Positions 44,822 to 54,980 are shown, counted from the stretch's first letter. The stretch: DNA of 64,000 bases from Flavobacteriaceae bacterium UBA5950 (GCA_002430545.1 DJCM01000004.1:1-64000), one strand, 5' to 3'. The notes: generated by a model not told the origin, from the letters alone. Program-made: numbers and translations.

Positions 44822-44914
44822 ACTACATTTGGACTTGATACAAAATTAATTTTTTCATTGAAACAACAAAAAAAGTTGATAAAAATTTTGCAGAAAATCT
44901 AAAAAAATGCCAAA

Positions 44915-45733
44915 ATGAAAGCAATATCTAGTGTAAACAATGACACTGTCAAAAACATCGTTGGACTGATTCAAAAGTCATCCTCAAGAAGAAAAAGTGA
45001 GGTGTATGTTGTTGAGGGTAAACGCGAACTCCAATTGGCTAAAAAAAGTGGCTTTAGAATTGACAAAATATTTTGTTGCCCGGAAATATTTAAACACTCA
45101 AAAATAGAAGAATGGTGCACACAAAATTTGGGCATCAACAATACAGTGCGCGTCACTGAAAATGTGTATCGAAAAATAAGTTATCGTAAAAATACTGAAG
45201 GAATTATTGCGCTGGTGAAAAAGAAAAAAATGAATCTTGACACTATTGCTTTCAAAAACAAAAATCCGCTGGTGCTGGTTGCCGAAAATATTGAAAAACC
45301 TGGAAATATAGGTGCAATGCTTCGTACGGCAGATGCATCCAAAATTGATTGTCTTTTGATAGCTGAGCCACAAACTGATATATACAACCCCAATGTGATT
45401 CGCTCAAGCGTGGGTGGATTCTTTTCAGTCCCCATCGGAGTGGGAACAAATGAAGAGATACATACATTTTTGAATCAACATCACATTACCCCTCATGCTG
45501 CTGCTTTGGAAGCAAGTGTTTCTTACGAAACTATTGATTTCACCAAACCCTCAGCTGTTGTCGTTGGTGCTGAATCAAAAGGGTTGAGCAAATTTTGGCT
45601 AAACGCCTGCAAATCAAATATAAAAATCCCAATGCTGGGAACTTTAGATTCTATAAATGTATCTGTGGCTGCAGGAATACTTCTTTTTGAAGCAACTCGT
45701 CAGCGCAATTTTTACAGAGACCAAGGAATTTAG
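44915..45733 (+). CDS. TrmH/SpoU-family RNA 2'-O-methyltransferase
   Basis: This 272-residue SPOUT methyltransferase has an N-terminal substrate-binding domain (about 1-95; RKSEVYVVEGKREL) and a C-terminal knotted catalytic domain (about 115-262). The three SpoU motifs are present: ENIEKPGNIGAMLRTADA, then VGAESKGLS, and IPMLGTLDSINVSVAAGIL. The exact target, rRNA or tRNA, cannot be told. It lies 12 bp upstream of spoT and probably leads the operon. Confidence 0.9.
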   Translation: MKAISSVNNDTVKNIVGLIQKSSSRRKSEVYVVEGKRELQLAKKSGFRIDKIFCCPEIFKHSKIEEWCTQNLGINNTVRVTENVYRKISYRKNTEGIIALVKKKKMNLDTIAFKNKNPLVLVAENIEKPGNIGAMLRTADASKIDCLLIAEPQTDIYNPNVIRSSVGGFFSVPIGVGTNEEIHTFLNQHHITPHAAALEASVSYETIDFTKPSAVVVGAESKGLSKFWLNACKSNIKIPMLGTLDSINVSVAAGILLFEATRQRNFYRDQGI

Positions 45734-45745
45734 TACTTTTATGAT

Positions 45746-47953
45746 ATGGTTCAAGCAACTGAAACAGTATCGGAAAATGCGCAAATCGCAAAAGCCTACA
45801 AAGACTTGTTGCGAATCAGCTATCAAAAGCTTACTGCCGCTGATAAAAAAATGATTCGGCTGGCGCTTGACACTGCTGTTGATGCACACAAAGACCAAAG
45901 AAGAAAATCGGGAGAACCATATATCCTTCATCCTATTGCAGTGGCTAAAATTGTTGCCGATGACATAGGACTTGGTGCCCCTTCAATTGCAGCAGCTCTT
46001 CTCCATGATGTTGTAGAAGATACAAAATACACCATTGACGACATCGAATCTATGCACGGCACTCAAATTGCTAAAATTGTCGGTGGTCTGACAAAAATTT
46101 CAAACTTGAAAAAAGATAAAAATGTGTCTTTTCAAGCAGAAAATTTTAGAAAGATGTTACTCACTCTCAATGATGATGCAAGAGTGATTATAATCAAAAT
46201 TGCGGATCGTTTGCACAATATGCAAACCATGGATGCCATGCCTCATAATAAACAAATCAAAATTGCTTCGGAAACACTTTACATCTATGCGCCACTAGCA
46301 CATCGCGTCGGAATGTATAATATTAAAACCGAACTCGAAGATTTGGGGCTGAAATACACTGAGCCAGAAGTATATCGTGATATTCAAAAGAAAGTACAGG
46401 AAAATCTCGAAAGCCAACAAGGGTTTATTGATGGTTTTGTGAAGCTAACCAAAAAATATTTACGTCGTGAGGGCTTGTCATGTAAAATTGAAGGTCGCCC
46501 AAAATCTATCTATTCTACGAGAAAGAAAATGGTATCCAAAAAACTGGATTTTGATCAGATTTTTGATCGCTTTGCCATTCGTGTTATTTATAAAGCCGAC
46601 CCCCAAGAGGAAAAGTTTTTAGCTTGGAAAATATACTCGATTATCACTGATCACTTTCAGCCCAACCCCCTTCGATTGAGAGACTGGATTTCTGCCCCAA
46701 AATCAACTGGTTATGAGGCCCTGCATGTGACTGTAATGGGTCCTGAAGGACGATGGGTTGAAGTGCAAATTCGGTCGGAACGCATGCATGAAATTGCTGA
46801 AAAAGGATATGCTGCACACTTCAAATACAAGCATGGAAAACAAGACGAGAGAGGACTTGAAGTCTGGCTAAATCGATTGCGAGAAGTACTCGAGCAACCC
46901 AATTCAGACGCTGTTGATTTTGTCAAAGATTTTAGACTCAACCTTTACGCAAGTGAAATTTTTGTGTTTACTCCTGAGGGGGATCTAAAATCTCTGCCAC
47001 AAGGCGCAACTCCAGTCGATTTTGCTTTTCATATTCACACTGAAATTGGGATGCATACGAGAGGTGCTAAAATCAATGGGAAAATTGTGCCCTTAAGCTA
47101 TCGCCTAAAAAGTGGTGATCAAGTTGAAATCATCACCTCCGACAAGGCTTTTCCAAATCCAAGTTGGTTGGATTATGTGATTACATCTAGAGCACGCTCG
47201 AGAATTCGATCATTTTTGAAAGAGGATAAAAAACAAATCGCAGAAGAAGGAAAAGAGATTTTGAGAAGAAAGCTCAAGCAGTTGAAAATTAGTTTTAACA
47301 GCAAAATAGTTGAAAAACTCCTGGACTATTATAAACTCAAAACAAGTTTGGATTTGTACTATCGCGTTGGCATTGGCACCATAGACAATGCCAAGCTTAA
47401 AAAATTTAGTTCCGATCAAAACAATCGTTTTCTAAACTTATTTAAAAGAAAAACGCAAAAAAGTACATCGTTGTCTTTTGTCGATGAAGACAAAATAACC
47501 AATAAATTCGATCAACTTGTTTTTGGAAAAAACGAAGAGCAACTCGAATATCAACTCAGTCCATGCTGCAATCCAATTGCTGGTGATGATGTATTTGGAT
47601 TCGTCACTGTGAGTGATGGTGTTAAAGTTCATAAAAATGAATGTCCAAATGCGCTCACATTACGCTCAAACTATGCCTATCGCATTGTCAATGCCAAATG
47701 GATTGATTCCTCTCAGGACGAATTTTCTGTTAAATTAAAACTCACTGGTCTAGATGATTTGGGACTTGTGAATAAGGTGACGCAAGTCATTTCAAATACA
47801 AACAATGTAAACATAAGTCGCATGTCTTTTGATTCAAATGATGGGACGTTTGAAGGTCATGTTTTACTAAAAGTGAAGAACAGCGCTCTTCTGAAGAAGA
47901 TGATAAAGCAGCTTCAAAATATAAATGGAGTGCATAAAGTTATTAGAGAGTAA
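45746..47953 (+). CDS. spoT: Bifunctional (p)ppGpp synthetase/hydrolase (RelA/SpoT family)
   Basis: This 735-residue Rel-type protein has all domains. The HD hydrolase (about 45-195) has H62, H87 and D88 in ALLHDVVEDT and NRLHN-like DRLHNMQTMD. The synthetase domain (about 240-370) contains GRPKSIYSTRKKM and the YEALHVTVMGPEG segment. TGS (about 400-465; VFTPEGDLKSLPQGATPVDFA), a helical/zinc-finger-like region and a C-terminal ACT domain (about 660-735) follow. Hydrolase motifs look intact, so it should both make and degrade the stringent-response alarmone. Confidence 0.95.
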   Translation: MVQATETVSENAQIAKAYKDLLRISYQKLTAADKKMIRLALDTAVDAHKDQRRKSGEPYILHPIAVAKIVADDIGLGAPSIAAALLHDVVEDTKYTIDDIESMHGTQIAKIVGGLTKISNLKKDKNVSFQAENFRKMLLTLNDDARVIIIKIADRLHNMQTMDAMPHNKQIKIASETLYIYAPLAHRVGMYNIKTELEDLGLKYTEPEVYRDIQKKVQENLESQQGFIDGFVKLTKKYLRREGLSCKIEGRPKSIYSTRKKMVSKKLDFDQIFDRFAIRVIYKADPQEEKFLAWKIYSIITDHFQPNPLRLRDWISAPKSTGYEALHVTVMGPEGRWVEVQIRSERMHEIAEKGYAAHFKYKHGKQDERGLEVWLNRLREVLEQPNSDAVDFVKDFRLNLYASEIFVFTPEGDLKSLPQGATPVDFAFHIHTEIGMHTRGAKINGKIVPLSYRLKSGDQVEIITSDKAFPNPSWLDYVITSRARSRIRSFLKEDKKQIAEEGKEILRRKLKQLKISFNSKIVEKLLDYYKLKTSLDLYYRVGIGTIDNAKLKKFSSDQNNRFLNLFKRKTQKSTSLSFVDEDKITNKFDQLVFGKNEEQLEYQLSPCCNPIAGDDVFGFVTVSDGVKVHKNECPNALTLRSNYAYRIVNAKWIDSSQDEFSVKLKLTGLDDLGLVNKVTQVISNTNNVNISRMSFDSNDGTFEGHVLLKVKNSALLKKMIKQLQNINGVHKVIRE

Positions 47954-47964
47954 AAAAACCTACG

Positions 47965-47972
47965 TAAATTTG
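47965..47972 (+). promoter_or_regulatory. Exact -7 box (TAAATTTG) before the Fur-family gene
   Basis: TAAATTTG matches TAnnTTTG exactly, 9 bases before the fur ATG. No TTTG element is found 19-20 bases upstream. If used, the transcript would be almost leaderless. Confidence 0.4.
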
Positions 47973-47981
47973 CAATGAACC

Positions 47982-48422
47982 ATGGATAAAAATCAAGAAA
48001 TTGTACGAGATGTTTTTATTGCGTTTTTAGACAAAAACGGACATCGAAAAACACCTGAGCGTTTTGCCATTCTCGAAGAGATTTATCGAAGTGATGATCA
48101 TTTTGATATCGAATCTTTGTACTTGAAAATGAAAGAGAAGAAGTACAGAGTGAGCAGAGCGACTTTGTATAACACCATTGAGTTACTCCTCGACTGTGGC
48201 CTTGTTCGAAAACATCAGTTTGGCCCTCAACACGCACAATACGAAAAGTCTTATTTTGACAATCAACACGATCACATAATTTTTACAGATACAGGTGAGG
48301 TAAAAGAGTTTTGTGATCCTAGAATTCAAATGATTAAAAAAAGTATAGAAGAAGTTTTTGGGGTGGACATTCACAACCATTCACTTTACTTCTACGCAAC
48401 AAAAACAAACAGTAAGAAATAA
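47982..48422 (+). CDS. Fur-family transcriptional regulator
   Basis: This 146-residue repressor has the winged helix at about 20-85 ([29 protein letters not shown]) and a dimerisation/metal domain with [15 protein letters not shown]. The metal-site positions H, D and E around HDHIIF are present, but no CxxC structural zinc pair is seen, as in several Bacteroidota Fur homologues. Whether it senses iron, zinc or peroxide is unresolved. It sits between spoT and purA, 2 bp before purA. Confidence 0.9.
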   Translation: MDKNQEIVRDVFIAFLDKNGHRKTPERFAILEEIYRSDDHFDIESLYLKMKEKKYRVSRATLYNTIELLLDCGLVRKHQFGPQHAQYEKSYFDNQHDHIIFTDTGEVKEFCDPRIQMIKKSIEEVFGVDIHNHSLYFYATKTNSKK

Positions 48423-48424
48423 AT

Positions 48425-49699
48425 ATGGGATTAGATTTACTCCTTGGACTGCAATGGGGAGATGAAGGAAAAGGGAAGATTGTCGATGTATTGACAAAGA
48501 ATTATGATATCATTGCTCGTTTTCAAGGGGGACCAAACGCAGGACATACACTAAAATTTGACGGAATTAAGCATGTTTTGCACACCATCCCATCAGGGAT
48601 TTTTCACCCAAATGCATTGAATCTTGTAGGAAATGGGGTTGTCATTGATCCTGTGATCTTTAGAAAAGAACTTGAAAATCTTGATAAATTTCAAATCGAT
48701 TATCATAAATCTTTACTCATTTCGAGAAAAGCCCATTTGATACTACCCACACATCGACTTCTTGACGCTGCCTCTGAAAAATCAAAAGGAACTAAGAAAA
48801 TTGGCTCTACACTCAAAGGAATTGGACCAACTTATATGGACAAAACAGGTCGCAATGGCATTCGAATTGGAGATTTAGAGTTTCCAAATTGGAAAGAAAA
48901 GTATCGAGAACTTGCAAACAAACATGAAGAACTCATCGCTTTTTACAAAGTTGAGCTTACATATGACCTTCAAAAATTAGAGTCCGATTTTTTTGCTGCG
49001 ATTGACTTTATCAGCAACAAACTCAGTTTTGTAGACAGTGAATCTGTTCTGGCCAATGCACAAGCAGATCACAAAAAGATACTCGCTGAAGGAGCACAAG
49101 GATCATTGTTGGATATTGACTTTGGCACCTACCCTTTTGTGACTTCCTCCAACACTACTGCAGCTGGGGCATGCACTGGCTTGGGTGTTGCGCCCAATAA
49201 AATTGAAGATGTTTTTGGCATCTTTAAGGCCTACACAACTCGTGTTGGCAGTGGTCCATTTCCGACTGAATTATTTGATGAAACTGGAGAACAAATTGCC
49301 AAAGTTGGAAATGAATTTGGTGCTACAACTGGTCGTCCCAGAAGATGTGGCTGGCTTGATTTGGTCGCATTAAAATATACTGTACAAGTCAATGGGGTTA
49401 CGCAACTTATGATGATGAAAGGTGATGTACTTTCAAGAATTGACAAACTTAAGATTTGTACATCGTATGACTATCGTGGGGAAACGATTCATCACTTGCC
49501 GTTTTCACTAAACGAAGAAAACCTTACACCAAAATACATCGAGATGAGTGGTTGGCAAGAAGATATTACGCAATGTACATCTTTTGATGAGCTGCCCTCT
49601 AAATTTAAAGAATATGTTGCATTTATTGAAGATTTTCTGGAAACGCCCATTCGACTCGTTTCTGTTGGGCCAGATCGTAAGCAAACTATTTTTCGATAA
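48425..49699 (+). CDS. purA: Adenylosuccinate synthetase
   Basis: This 424-residue enzyme makes adenylosuccinate from IMP, aspartate and GTP, the first committed step to AMP. The N-terminal QWGDEGKGK has D13 and K16, and GGPNAGHT has H41, all catalytic. TTGRPRRCGWLDLVALKY binds IMP/aspartate, and SVGPDRKQTI ends the protein as usual. Length is normal. Confidence 0.97.
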   Translation: MGLDLLLGLQWGDEGKGKIVDVLTKNYDIIARFQGGPNAGHTLKFDGIKHVLHTIPSGIFHPNALNLVGNGVVIDPVIFRKELENLDKFQIDYHKSLLISRKAHLILPTHRLLDAASEKSKGTKKIGSTLKGIGPTYMDKTGRNGIRIGDLEFPNWKEKYRELANKHEELIAFYKVELTYDLQKLESDFFAAIDFISNKLSFVDSESVLANAQADHKKILAEGAQGSLLDIDFGTYPFVTSSNTTAAGACTGLGVAPNKIEDVFGIFKAYTTRVGSGPFPTELFDETGEQIAKVGNEFGATTGRPRRCGWLDLVALKYTVQVNGVTQLMMMKGDVLSRIDKLKICTSYDYRGETIHHLPFSLNEENLTPKYIEMSGWQEDITQCTSFDELPSKFKEYVAFIEDFLETPIRLVSVGPDRKQTIFR

Positions 49700-49729
49700 G
49701 AAGTAGAAACGTGAAAAACCAATTGAACA

Positions 49730-51373
49730 TTGTCAAAGCATCCACATTTTATCTTTTTTTTGTTTTTGACACTTGCCATTGGTAATGGGCAAGAAACTAA
49801 AAAAGTTGATATCCGTCAGGCTGCTTCATTTGAAGTCAATGAAAAGTTGTTTCCCGACGCCAAAATCCTAAAATCAAATGCTGAAATTCGTGTGCACCTT
49901 CATCATGACGGAATGGACATCTGGTCTGATATAGCATACTTTTATGAAACTGAAAACTCATTTAAAGCAGAAGGAAATGTGGTTGTCAAACAAGGGGACA
50001 GCTTGGAGCTAAACAGTGAATATATCGAGTATAGTGGAACAACAAAACTCGCCATTGCCAAACGCAAAGTAGAACTCGAAAACAATCAGTCCATCTTGCG
50101 AACAGATTCGCTTTTTTTTGATCGACAAAAACAAGAAGCATATTACCAAACCACAGGCGAAATCACAAGTGAAGAAACAGTGATTCGCAGTAAATCTGGC
50201 ACTTATGTTGTTGATGATAAAAAATATGAATTCATCTCCGACGTCGTTGTCACAGATCCCTCTTTCACTATTTTTTCGCAGCGAATGGACTATCACACTG
50301 ATGTTCGTCATGCTTATTTTTATGGGGCAACAACAATCAACGGAGAGGACTATGATGTGTTTTGCCATCGAGGTTTTTTTGACTCCAACCTTAAAAAAGG
50401 GTATTTCCAAGACCGAGCAACTGTCGACTACAACCTGAGAAACATCAAAGGGGATAGCATTTATTTCGATGATCATATTCAATATGCAGCAGCAACCAGA
50501 AATGTGCAAATCACTGATACCATTGGCAATAATGTCATTCGTGGAGAGTATGGAGAAGTATTTAAAGACAAGGATTCGGCGATTGTAACCCAAAACCCTA
50601 TTGCAGTAAAAATACTGGATAGAGACTCTCTGTATATCCATGCCGACACACTCTTGGCTACAGGTCCTGCAGAGAATAGAATACTCACAGGCTATTATGG
50701 GGTTCGTATTTATAAAACAAACCTTAGTGGGGTTTCTGATTCGATACATGTCGATCAAAAATCAGGACTTATTCAACTGCTGCGCTACCCTATTGGCGAT
50801 CGAGAATCACAGCTTTTGTCTGCTAGTGATATGACTAAGAGAAATCCTGTTTTGTGGTCTGCAAAAACACAGATGAGTGGAGATTTGATTCATCTGTTGA
50901 CAGACTCAACGACGAATGCGATTGATTCGCTTAAGATTTTTAACAATGCTATAGTCGCTGAGCAAGATTCTCTCAACCCCCTTCAATTTAATCAAATGAA
51001 GGGTATTTATTTGCTTGGCAACTTTGAGGACAATGAGCTAAAGACAATTGATATCGATAAAAATGCTGAAATGTTGTATTATTTGTATGATGATACCACT
51101 CAGGATTTGATTGGAATCGATAAAGCCATTAGCAGTGCCATGCGACTTCAGATGGAAGATAATCAAATTCAGTCTATATCTTTTTTATCGAGGCCAGATG
51201 GGGCTGTTTATCCAATCGAAGAACTACCACTCAATGAACAGAAACTACCAGGTTTTTATTGGCGTGGGGATGAAATGATTTTATCAAAAAATGATTTGGT
51301 GATTGAAGTGACAAAGGAAAATCAAACGCCCTCAGAAACGAGCAAAATCATGGCTGACTTTAAGCAAAAATAA
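49730..51373 (+). CDS. OstA/LptA-like LPS transport protein
   Basis: This roughly 547-residue exported protein has repeated OstA/LptD-N-type beta repeats (FKAEGNVVVKQGDSLELNSEYIEY, YEFISDVVVTDPSF, RNIKGDSIYFDD), suited to bridging LPS across the periplasm. Large OstA-like proteins replace the small LptA in many Bacteroidota. The frame has a TGA at 49724, so the only start in frame is a TTG at 49730. A GTG at 49711 in another frame encodes MKNQLNIVKASTFYLFF and would join the signal peptide (FLFLTLAIGNGQ) with a one-base slip in the T8 run at 49754-49761. A homopolymer indel or error is therefore likely. It lies between purA and an aminotransferase gene. Confidence 0.82.
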   Translation: MSKHPHFIFFLFLTLAIGNGQETKKVDIRQAASFEVNEKLFPDAKILKSNAEIRVHLHHDGMDIWSDIAYFYETENSFKAEGNVVVKQGDSLELNSEYIEYSGTTKLAIAKRKVELENNQSILRTDSLFFDRQKQEAYYQTTGEITSEETVIRSKSGTYVVDDKKYEFISDVVVTDPSFTIFSQRMDYHTDVRHAYFYGATTINGEDYDVFCHRGFFDSNLKKGYFQDRATVDYNLRNIKGDSIYFDDHIQYAAATRNVQITDTIGNNVIRGEYGEVFKDKDSAIVTQNPIAVKILDRDSLYIHADTLLATGPAENRILTGYYGVRIYKTNLSGVSDSIHVDQKSGLIQLLRYPIGDRESQLLSASDMTKRNPVLWSAKTQMSGDLIHLLTDSTTNAIDSLKIFNNAIVAEQDSLNPLQFNQMKGIYLLGNFEDNELKTIDIDKNAEMLYYLYDDTTQDLIGIDKAISSAMRLQMEDNQIQSISFLSRPDGAVYPIEELPLNEQKLPGFYWRGDEMILSKNDLVIEVTKENQTPSETSKIMADFKQK

Positions 51374-51374
51374 G

Positions 51375-52565
51375 ATGAGTCAAACAATACGAGATTTTTT
51401 CTTCAACCATCAAGCGCAAACAACAGCGCAGCCCATTGGGCTTGAAATAAAGAAGGCACGTGGCAGTTATATCATCGATAAAAACAATAAGAAGTACCTC
51501 GATTTTGTAGCAGGTGTTTCTGCTTGCACCCTGGGACATTGTCATCCCAAAGTGATTCGTGCAGTTCGTTTTCAAATGAGAAAATACCTCCACGTTATGG
51601 TGTATGGTGAATTTGTGCAAAACGAACCTGTACAACTGGTCAAACTGTTGGCGGATCACTTACCCAAAAAACTCTCATGCACGTATCTCACAAACTCTGG
51701 AACTGAGGGAATTGAGGGAGCACTCAAGCTTGCGAAAAGGGCAACTGGCAGGCAAAATATTATCGCTGCCAATAATGCCTATCATGGCAACACGCAAGGA
51801 GCCATGAGCGTAATGGGGTATGAAGAGCGAAAAAGAGCTTATCGACCCCTGATTCCTGGAACATCTTATATACAGTTTAATGACTTTGAAGATATTGAAA
51901 AAATCAATACCAAAATTGCAGCAGTCATACTAGAGACAGTACAAGGTGGTGCAGGGTTTATAGTTCCATCCAAAGCCTATATGAAGGCAATCAGAGAACA
52001 ATGTGACAAAGTTGGAGCGTTGCTCATCCTAGACGAAATTCAACCTGGAATGGGTCGAACAGGCAAGCTGTTTTCCTTTGAACACTTCGACATTGTCCCT
52101 GATATATTTGTAACTGGAAAAGGTTTGGGTGGTGGATTTCCAGTTGGTGCATTCTGTTCTTCCAAAGAACTCATGGACCTTTTGCAAGACAAACCAATTC
52201 TGGGACATATCACCACTTTTGGAGGGCATCCTGTCATTGCAGCAGCATGTCATGCGACATTAAAAACGCTTTTGCAAAGTGATTTAATTTCTCAAACGCT
52301 TGAAAAAGAAAGATTCGTTCGGGAATACCTGCAACACAAAGGAATCGAAGAAATTCGAGGAAAGGGACTCATGCTAGCCTTGATCATGACCTCTGAGGAA
52401 CTCGCACAAGAACTGGTGAGAATTGCTTTGGAACGAGGGTTATTGCTGTTTTTTTTGCTGTTTGAAAAGCGAGCCGTTCGAATTACACCCCCGTTGACAA
52501 TCTCCAAAAAAGAGTTGAAAAAAGGCTGCGATACCATCTTACATATCCTAGATGAAATCTGTTGA
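51375..52565 (+). CDS. Class III PLP aminotransferase (acetylornithine/ornithine type)
   Basis: This 396-residue enzyme has the class III layout. NSGTEGIEGALKLAKRATGR binds the cofactor phosphate, ILDEIQPGMGRTG carries the PLP aspartate, and the Schiff-base lysine is in VTGKGLGGGFPVGAF. The C-terminal ITPPLTISKKEL is typical. The substrate is uncertain: it lacks the OAT-specific N-terminus of the rocD product in this window and is nearer to the acetylornithine/aspartate-aminotransferase-family group. The start follows the OstA stop by one base, so the genes are coupled. Confidence 0.88.
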   Translation: MSQTIRDFFFNHQAQTTAQPIGLEIKKARGSYIIDKNNKKYLDFVAGVSACTLGHCHPKVIRAVRFQMRKYLHVMVYGEFVQNEPVQLVKLLADHLPKKLSCTYLTNSGTEGIEGALKLAKRATGRQNIIAANNAYHGNTQGAMSVMGYEERKRAYRPLIPGTSYIQFNDFEDIEKINTKIAAVILETVQGGAGFIVPSKAYMKAIREQCDKVGALLILDEIQPGMGRTGKLFSFEHFDIVPDIFVTGKGLGGGFPVGAFCSSKELMDLLQDKPILGHITTFGGHPVIAAACHATLKTLLQSDLISQTLEKERFVREYLQHKGIEEIRGKGLMLALIMTSEELAQELVRIALERGLLLFFLLFEKRAVRITPPLTISKKELKKGCDTILHILDEIC

Positions 52566-52641
52566 TTAAATTGTTAAAAACAAAAAATCAGTTTATTTCA
52601 TTCTAAGCCAACATGGGGTTAACTTTATAGTAAGAATTTAA

Positions 52642-52649
52642 TATATTTG
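52642..52649 (+). promoter_or_regulatory. Exact -7 box (TATATTTG) overlapping the TPR gene start
   Basis: TATATTTG matches TAnnTTTG exactly but overlaps the proposed TTG start at 52647. If it is a real promoter, translation must begin further in. No TTTG element is seen at the right distance, so the match may be chance. Confidence 0.25.
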
Positions 52650-54038
52650 AAGAACCCGAATTCTAATAAAGACCACAAATCCCCACTGGCTCGTTTTGAG
52701 TTGATGTTACAGTCAAATCGAGTGTACTTCTTCGACGCAACTGAATTTGAAGAAATCGTTCAATATTATATCGACTCTGGCAGTTTACGATTGGCCTATA
52801 AAGCATTGGAAATTGGTGAAAATCAACATCCAGATTACAGTGGTTTAAAACTCCTCCACGTCGAATTGATGTTACTCAACAATCTGTTTACAGAAGCTGA
52901 AGAACTCATCGATGAACTCAGGGACATGGAGCCCTACAATGAATATGTTTATATCCACAAGGCAGTTATTCTTTCAAAAACCAAAAGGCATCAAGAGGCA
53001 ATTCAGTTTTTGACCAAAGGGTTAAAATATTGTGATAGTAAAGCTGAATTTCATAGCATGTTAGCGATGGAATACCTTTTTTTAGATAGTTATACAATGG
53101 CCAAAGAGCACTTTATCAAGTGTATCAATGAAGATCCCAAAGACACACATGCATTGTACAATATCATCTATTGTTTTGAATCCCTGGAACAACCAGATGG
53201 TGCCATTCAATTCCTCAATGAGTATTTAGAAGCTGATCCTTTCAACGAAATCGCTTGGCATCAATTGGGTCGTCAATATGCAAGTAAAGGCTTACTCAAA
53301 CAAGCCTTGTCATCCTATGATTTTGCAATCATTTGTGATTATGAATTCATTGGTGCCTATTTCGAAATGGGTAAAACACTTAAGAAAATGAAGCGTTATA
53401 ATGAAGCCATTTTCGCTTTCGAAACAACTTTGTCAATAAGCGAACCCACAGCCTTTGCACTCTTGCACATCGGGCTCTGTCATTTCGAGTTAGGCAATAC
53501 AAAACTTGCCATACATTATTTTAAAAAGACATTAAATGAAGACCCTTTGTATGACAAAGCATGGGTCGCTTTGATCGATGCATATCGAGATAATAAAGAC
53601 TACGAAAAAGCGCTTTATTATGCCAAAAAATCAATCCAAATCGATAATGTGAATGCCACAACATGGAAAAAATATGCTGAAATCAACTTTACATTAGGCT
53701 TTTTCGAAGAAGCTGATCTTGGCTTTGAAGAATGTGTCAATTTAGGGAATTATGAAGTTGATACATGGGTAAAATGGGCAGATGTTCTCAAAGAAATGCA
53801 TGACTATCCCAGAGCCATAGAAGTTTTACAACATGGATTGGAATTCCATACCGAAAGCAGTGTGATCAACTTTCGCCTGGGTGGTATTTATTTGCTTTCC
53901 TCCCAATCACTTGAGGCAAGATTCTACCTCAAAAACGCTTATTTGGCAGACGAAAAACAACTCAATCACTTCTACGAAACCTTTCCACAGTTCAAGAGTT
54001 CTTCTTTTGTAAAGCAAAGTCTATCATTGAAGGTGTAA
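52647..54038 (+). CDS. Tetratricopeptide-repeat protein
   Basis: This protein of about 463 residues is built of TPR helices throughout (about 30-450; for example ALYNIIYCFESLEQPDGAIQ, AFALLHIGLCHFELGNTKLA, DKAWVALIDAYRDNKDYEKA). No signal peptide or membrane anchor is visible, so it is probably a cytoplasmic scaffold. The first codon is a TTG; no upstream ATG exists in frame and the next Met is residue 20, so the start is uncertain. Similar TPR proteins precede the DUF368 genes in related genomes, but the partner is unknown. Confidence 0.85.
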   Translation: MKNPNSNKDHKSPLARFELMLQSNRVYFFDATEFEEIVQYYIDSGSLRLAYKALEIGENQHPDYSGLKLLHVELMLLNNLFTEAEELIDELRDMEPYNEYVYIHKAVILSKTKRHQEAIQFLTKGLKYCDSKAEFHSMLAMEYLFLDSYTMAKEHFIKCINEDPKDTHALYNIIYCFESLEQPDGAIQFLNEYLEADPFNEIAWHQLGRQYASKGLLKQALSSYDFAIICDYEFIGAYFEMGKTLKKMKRYNEAIFAFETTLSISEPTAFALLHIGLCHFELGNTKLAIHYFKKTLNEDPLYDKAWVALIDAYRDNKDYEKALYYAKKSIQIDNVNATTWKKYAEINFTLGFFEEADLGFEECVNLGNYEVDTWVKWADVLKEMHDYPRAIEVLQHGLEFHTESSVINFRLGGIYLLSSQSLEARFYLKNAYLADEKQLNHFYETFPQFKSSSFVKQSLSLKV

Positions 54039-54976
54039 TGCCCTTCTTATTTCGTATTTTCGCCTCAACAATGAGTTCCAATAAATCAGCTTTTATTGTA
54101 TACCTTAAAGGAATCGCCATGGGAATAGCAGACCTTGTTCCTGGTGTTTCAGGTGGAACAATTGCCCTGATTACCAATATTTATGAAGAATTGATTTCAT
54201 CGATCAATCGTGTGACTGGTAAAGAAATAGTAAGACTATTAGGGGCAAACCGAAAGCAGGCTTGGCAAAACCTCAACGGCTCTTTTCTTCTTCCCCTTAT
54301 TTTAGGAATTGCAACCAGCATCCTTTTTTTGAGTTCTATTATTCAGTTCTTTTTAGAGAATTACGCCCTAGCGCTTTGGTCCTCTTTCTTTGGATTAATT
54401 TTCGCGAGTGCAATCTTAATCTGTAAAGATGTCAAACAGTGGTCTGCAACAACAATCATAGGCTTGATTTTGGGTGGTATCACATCATTTTTAATCGGAT
54501 TTCTAACACCAGCTGAGGCAATACAAGCCCTGCCCTACCTCTTTTTATGTGGTATGTTAATGATTATTGCCATGATATTACCAGGGATTTCAGGCTCATT
54601 TATTTTGGTTCTTTTGGGTGCGTATGAAACTGCCCTGTCAACTATTGATCTGGTTCGCTCCTTTGAAATACAAGGGTTTATCAACCTCGCAGCTTTTGGA
54701 CTTGGAGCACTCGTTGGCATAAAACTATTTGCGCGTTGGGTAGAAAAACTCTTTGCCAGTGCAAGGAATACATTACTTGCAACCATGTCTGGGTTCATGT
54801 TTGGTTCTTTATATAAAGTTTGGCCTTGGACAAAAGAATTACCCAGTAGCCCCACTGATCGATCCTTTGTGATGCCACAAATAAGCCTTAGCAACTCTGA
54901 TTTTTGCATTGGTCTTTTTTTTATCATGCTTGGGATTTCAACTATTTATGCGTTTCACAGATTAAGCAAAAATTAA
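54038..54976 (+). CDS. DUF368 membrane protein (PopT-type polyprenyl-phosphate transporter), copy 1
   Basis: This 312-residue polytopic membrane protein has the DUF368 signature GIAMGIADLVPGVSGGTIAL (about 26-45) and the second half-repeat MILPGISGSFILVLLGAYE (about 180-198). DUF368 proteins (PopT) have been shown in other bacteria to return undecaprenyl phosphate across the membrane for reuse in wall and LPS synthesis. About eight to ten hydrophobic segments are visible. The ATG overlaps the TPR stop by one base; the Met at residue 12 (MSSNKS) is an alternative start. Confidence 0.88.
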   Translation: MPFLFRIFASTMSSNKSAFIVYLKGIAMGIADLVPGVSGGTIALITNIYEELISSINRVTGKEIVRLLGANRKQAWQNLNGSFLLPLILGIATSILFLSSIIQFFLENYALALWSSFFGLIFASAILICKDVKQWSATTIIGLILGGITSFLIGFLTPAEAIQALPYLFLCGMLMIIAMILPGISGSFILVLLGAYETALSTIDLVRSFEIQGFINLAAFGLGALVGIKLFARWVEKLFASARNTLLATMSGFMFGSLYKVWPWTKELPSSPTDRSFVMPQISLSNSDFCIGLFFIMLGISTIYAFHRLSKN

Positions 54977-54980
54977 ACAA

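Noticed and set aside
50009..50758. A 249-codon open frame on the minus strand opposite the OstA-like gene
   Set aside because: The plus-strand frame has OstA repeats and operon context. The antisense product is rich in Cys, Ile and Phe with no recognisable domain.
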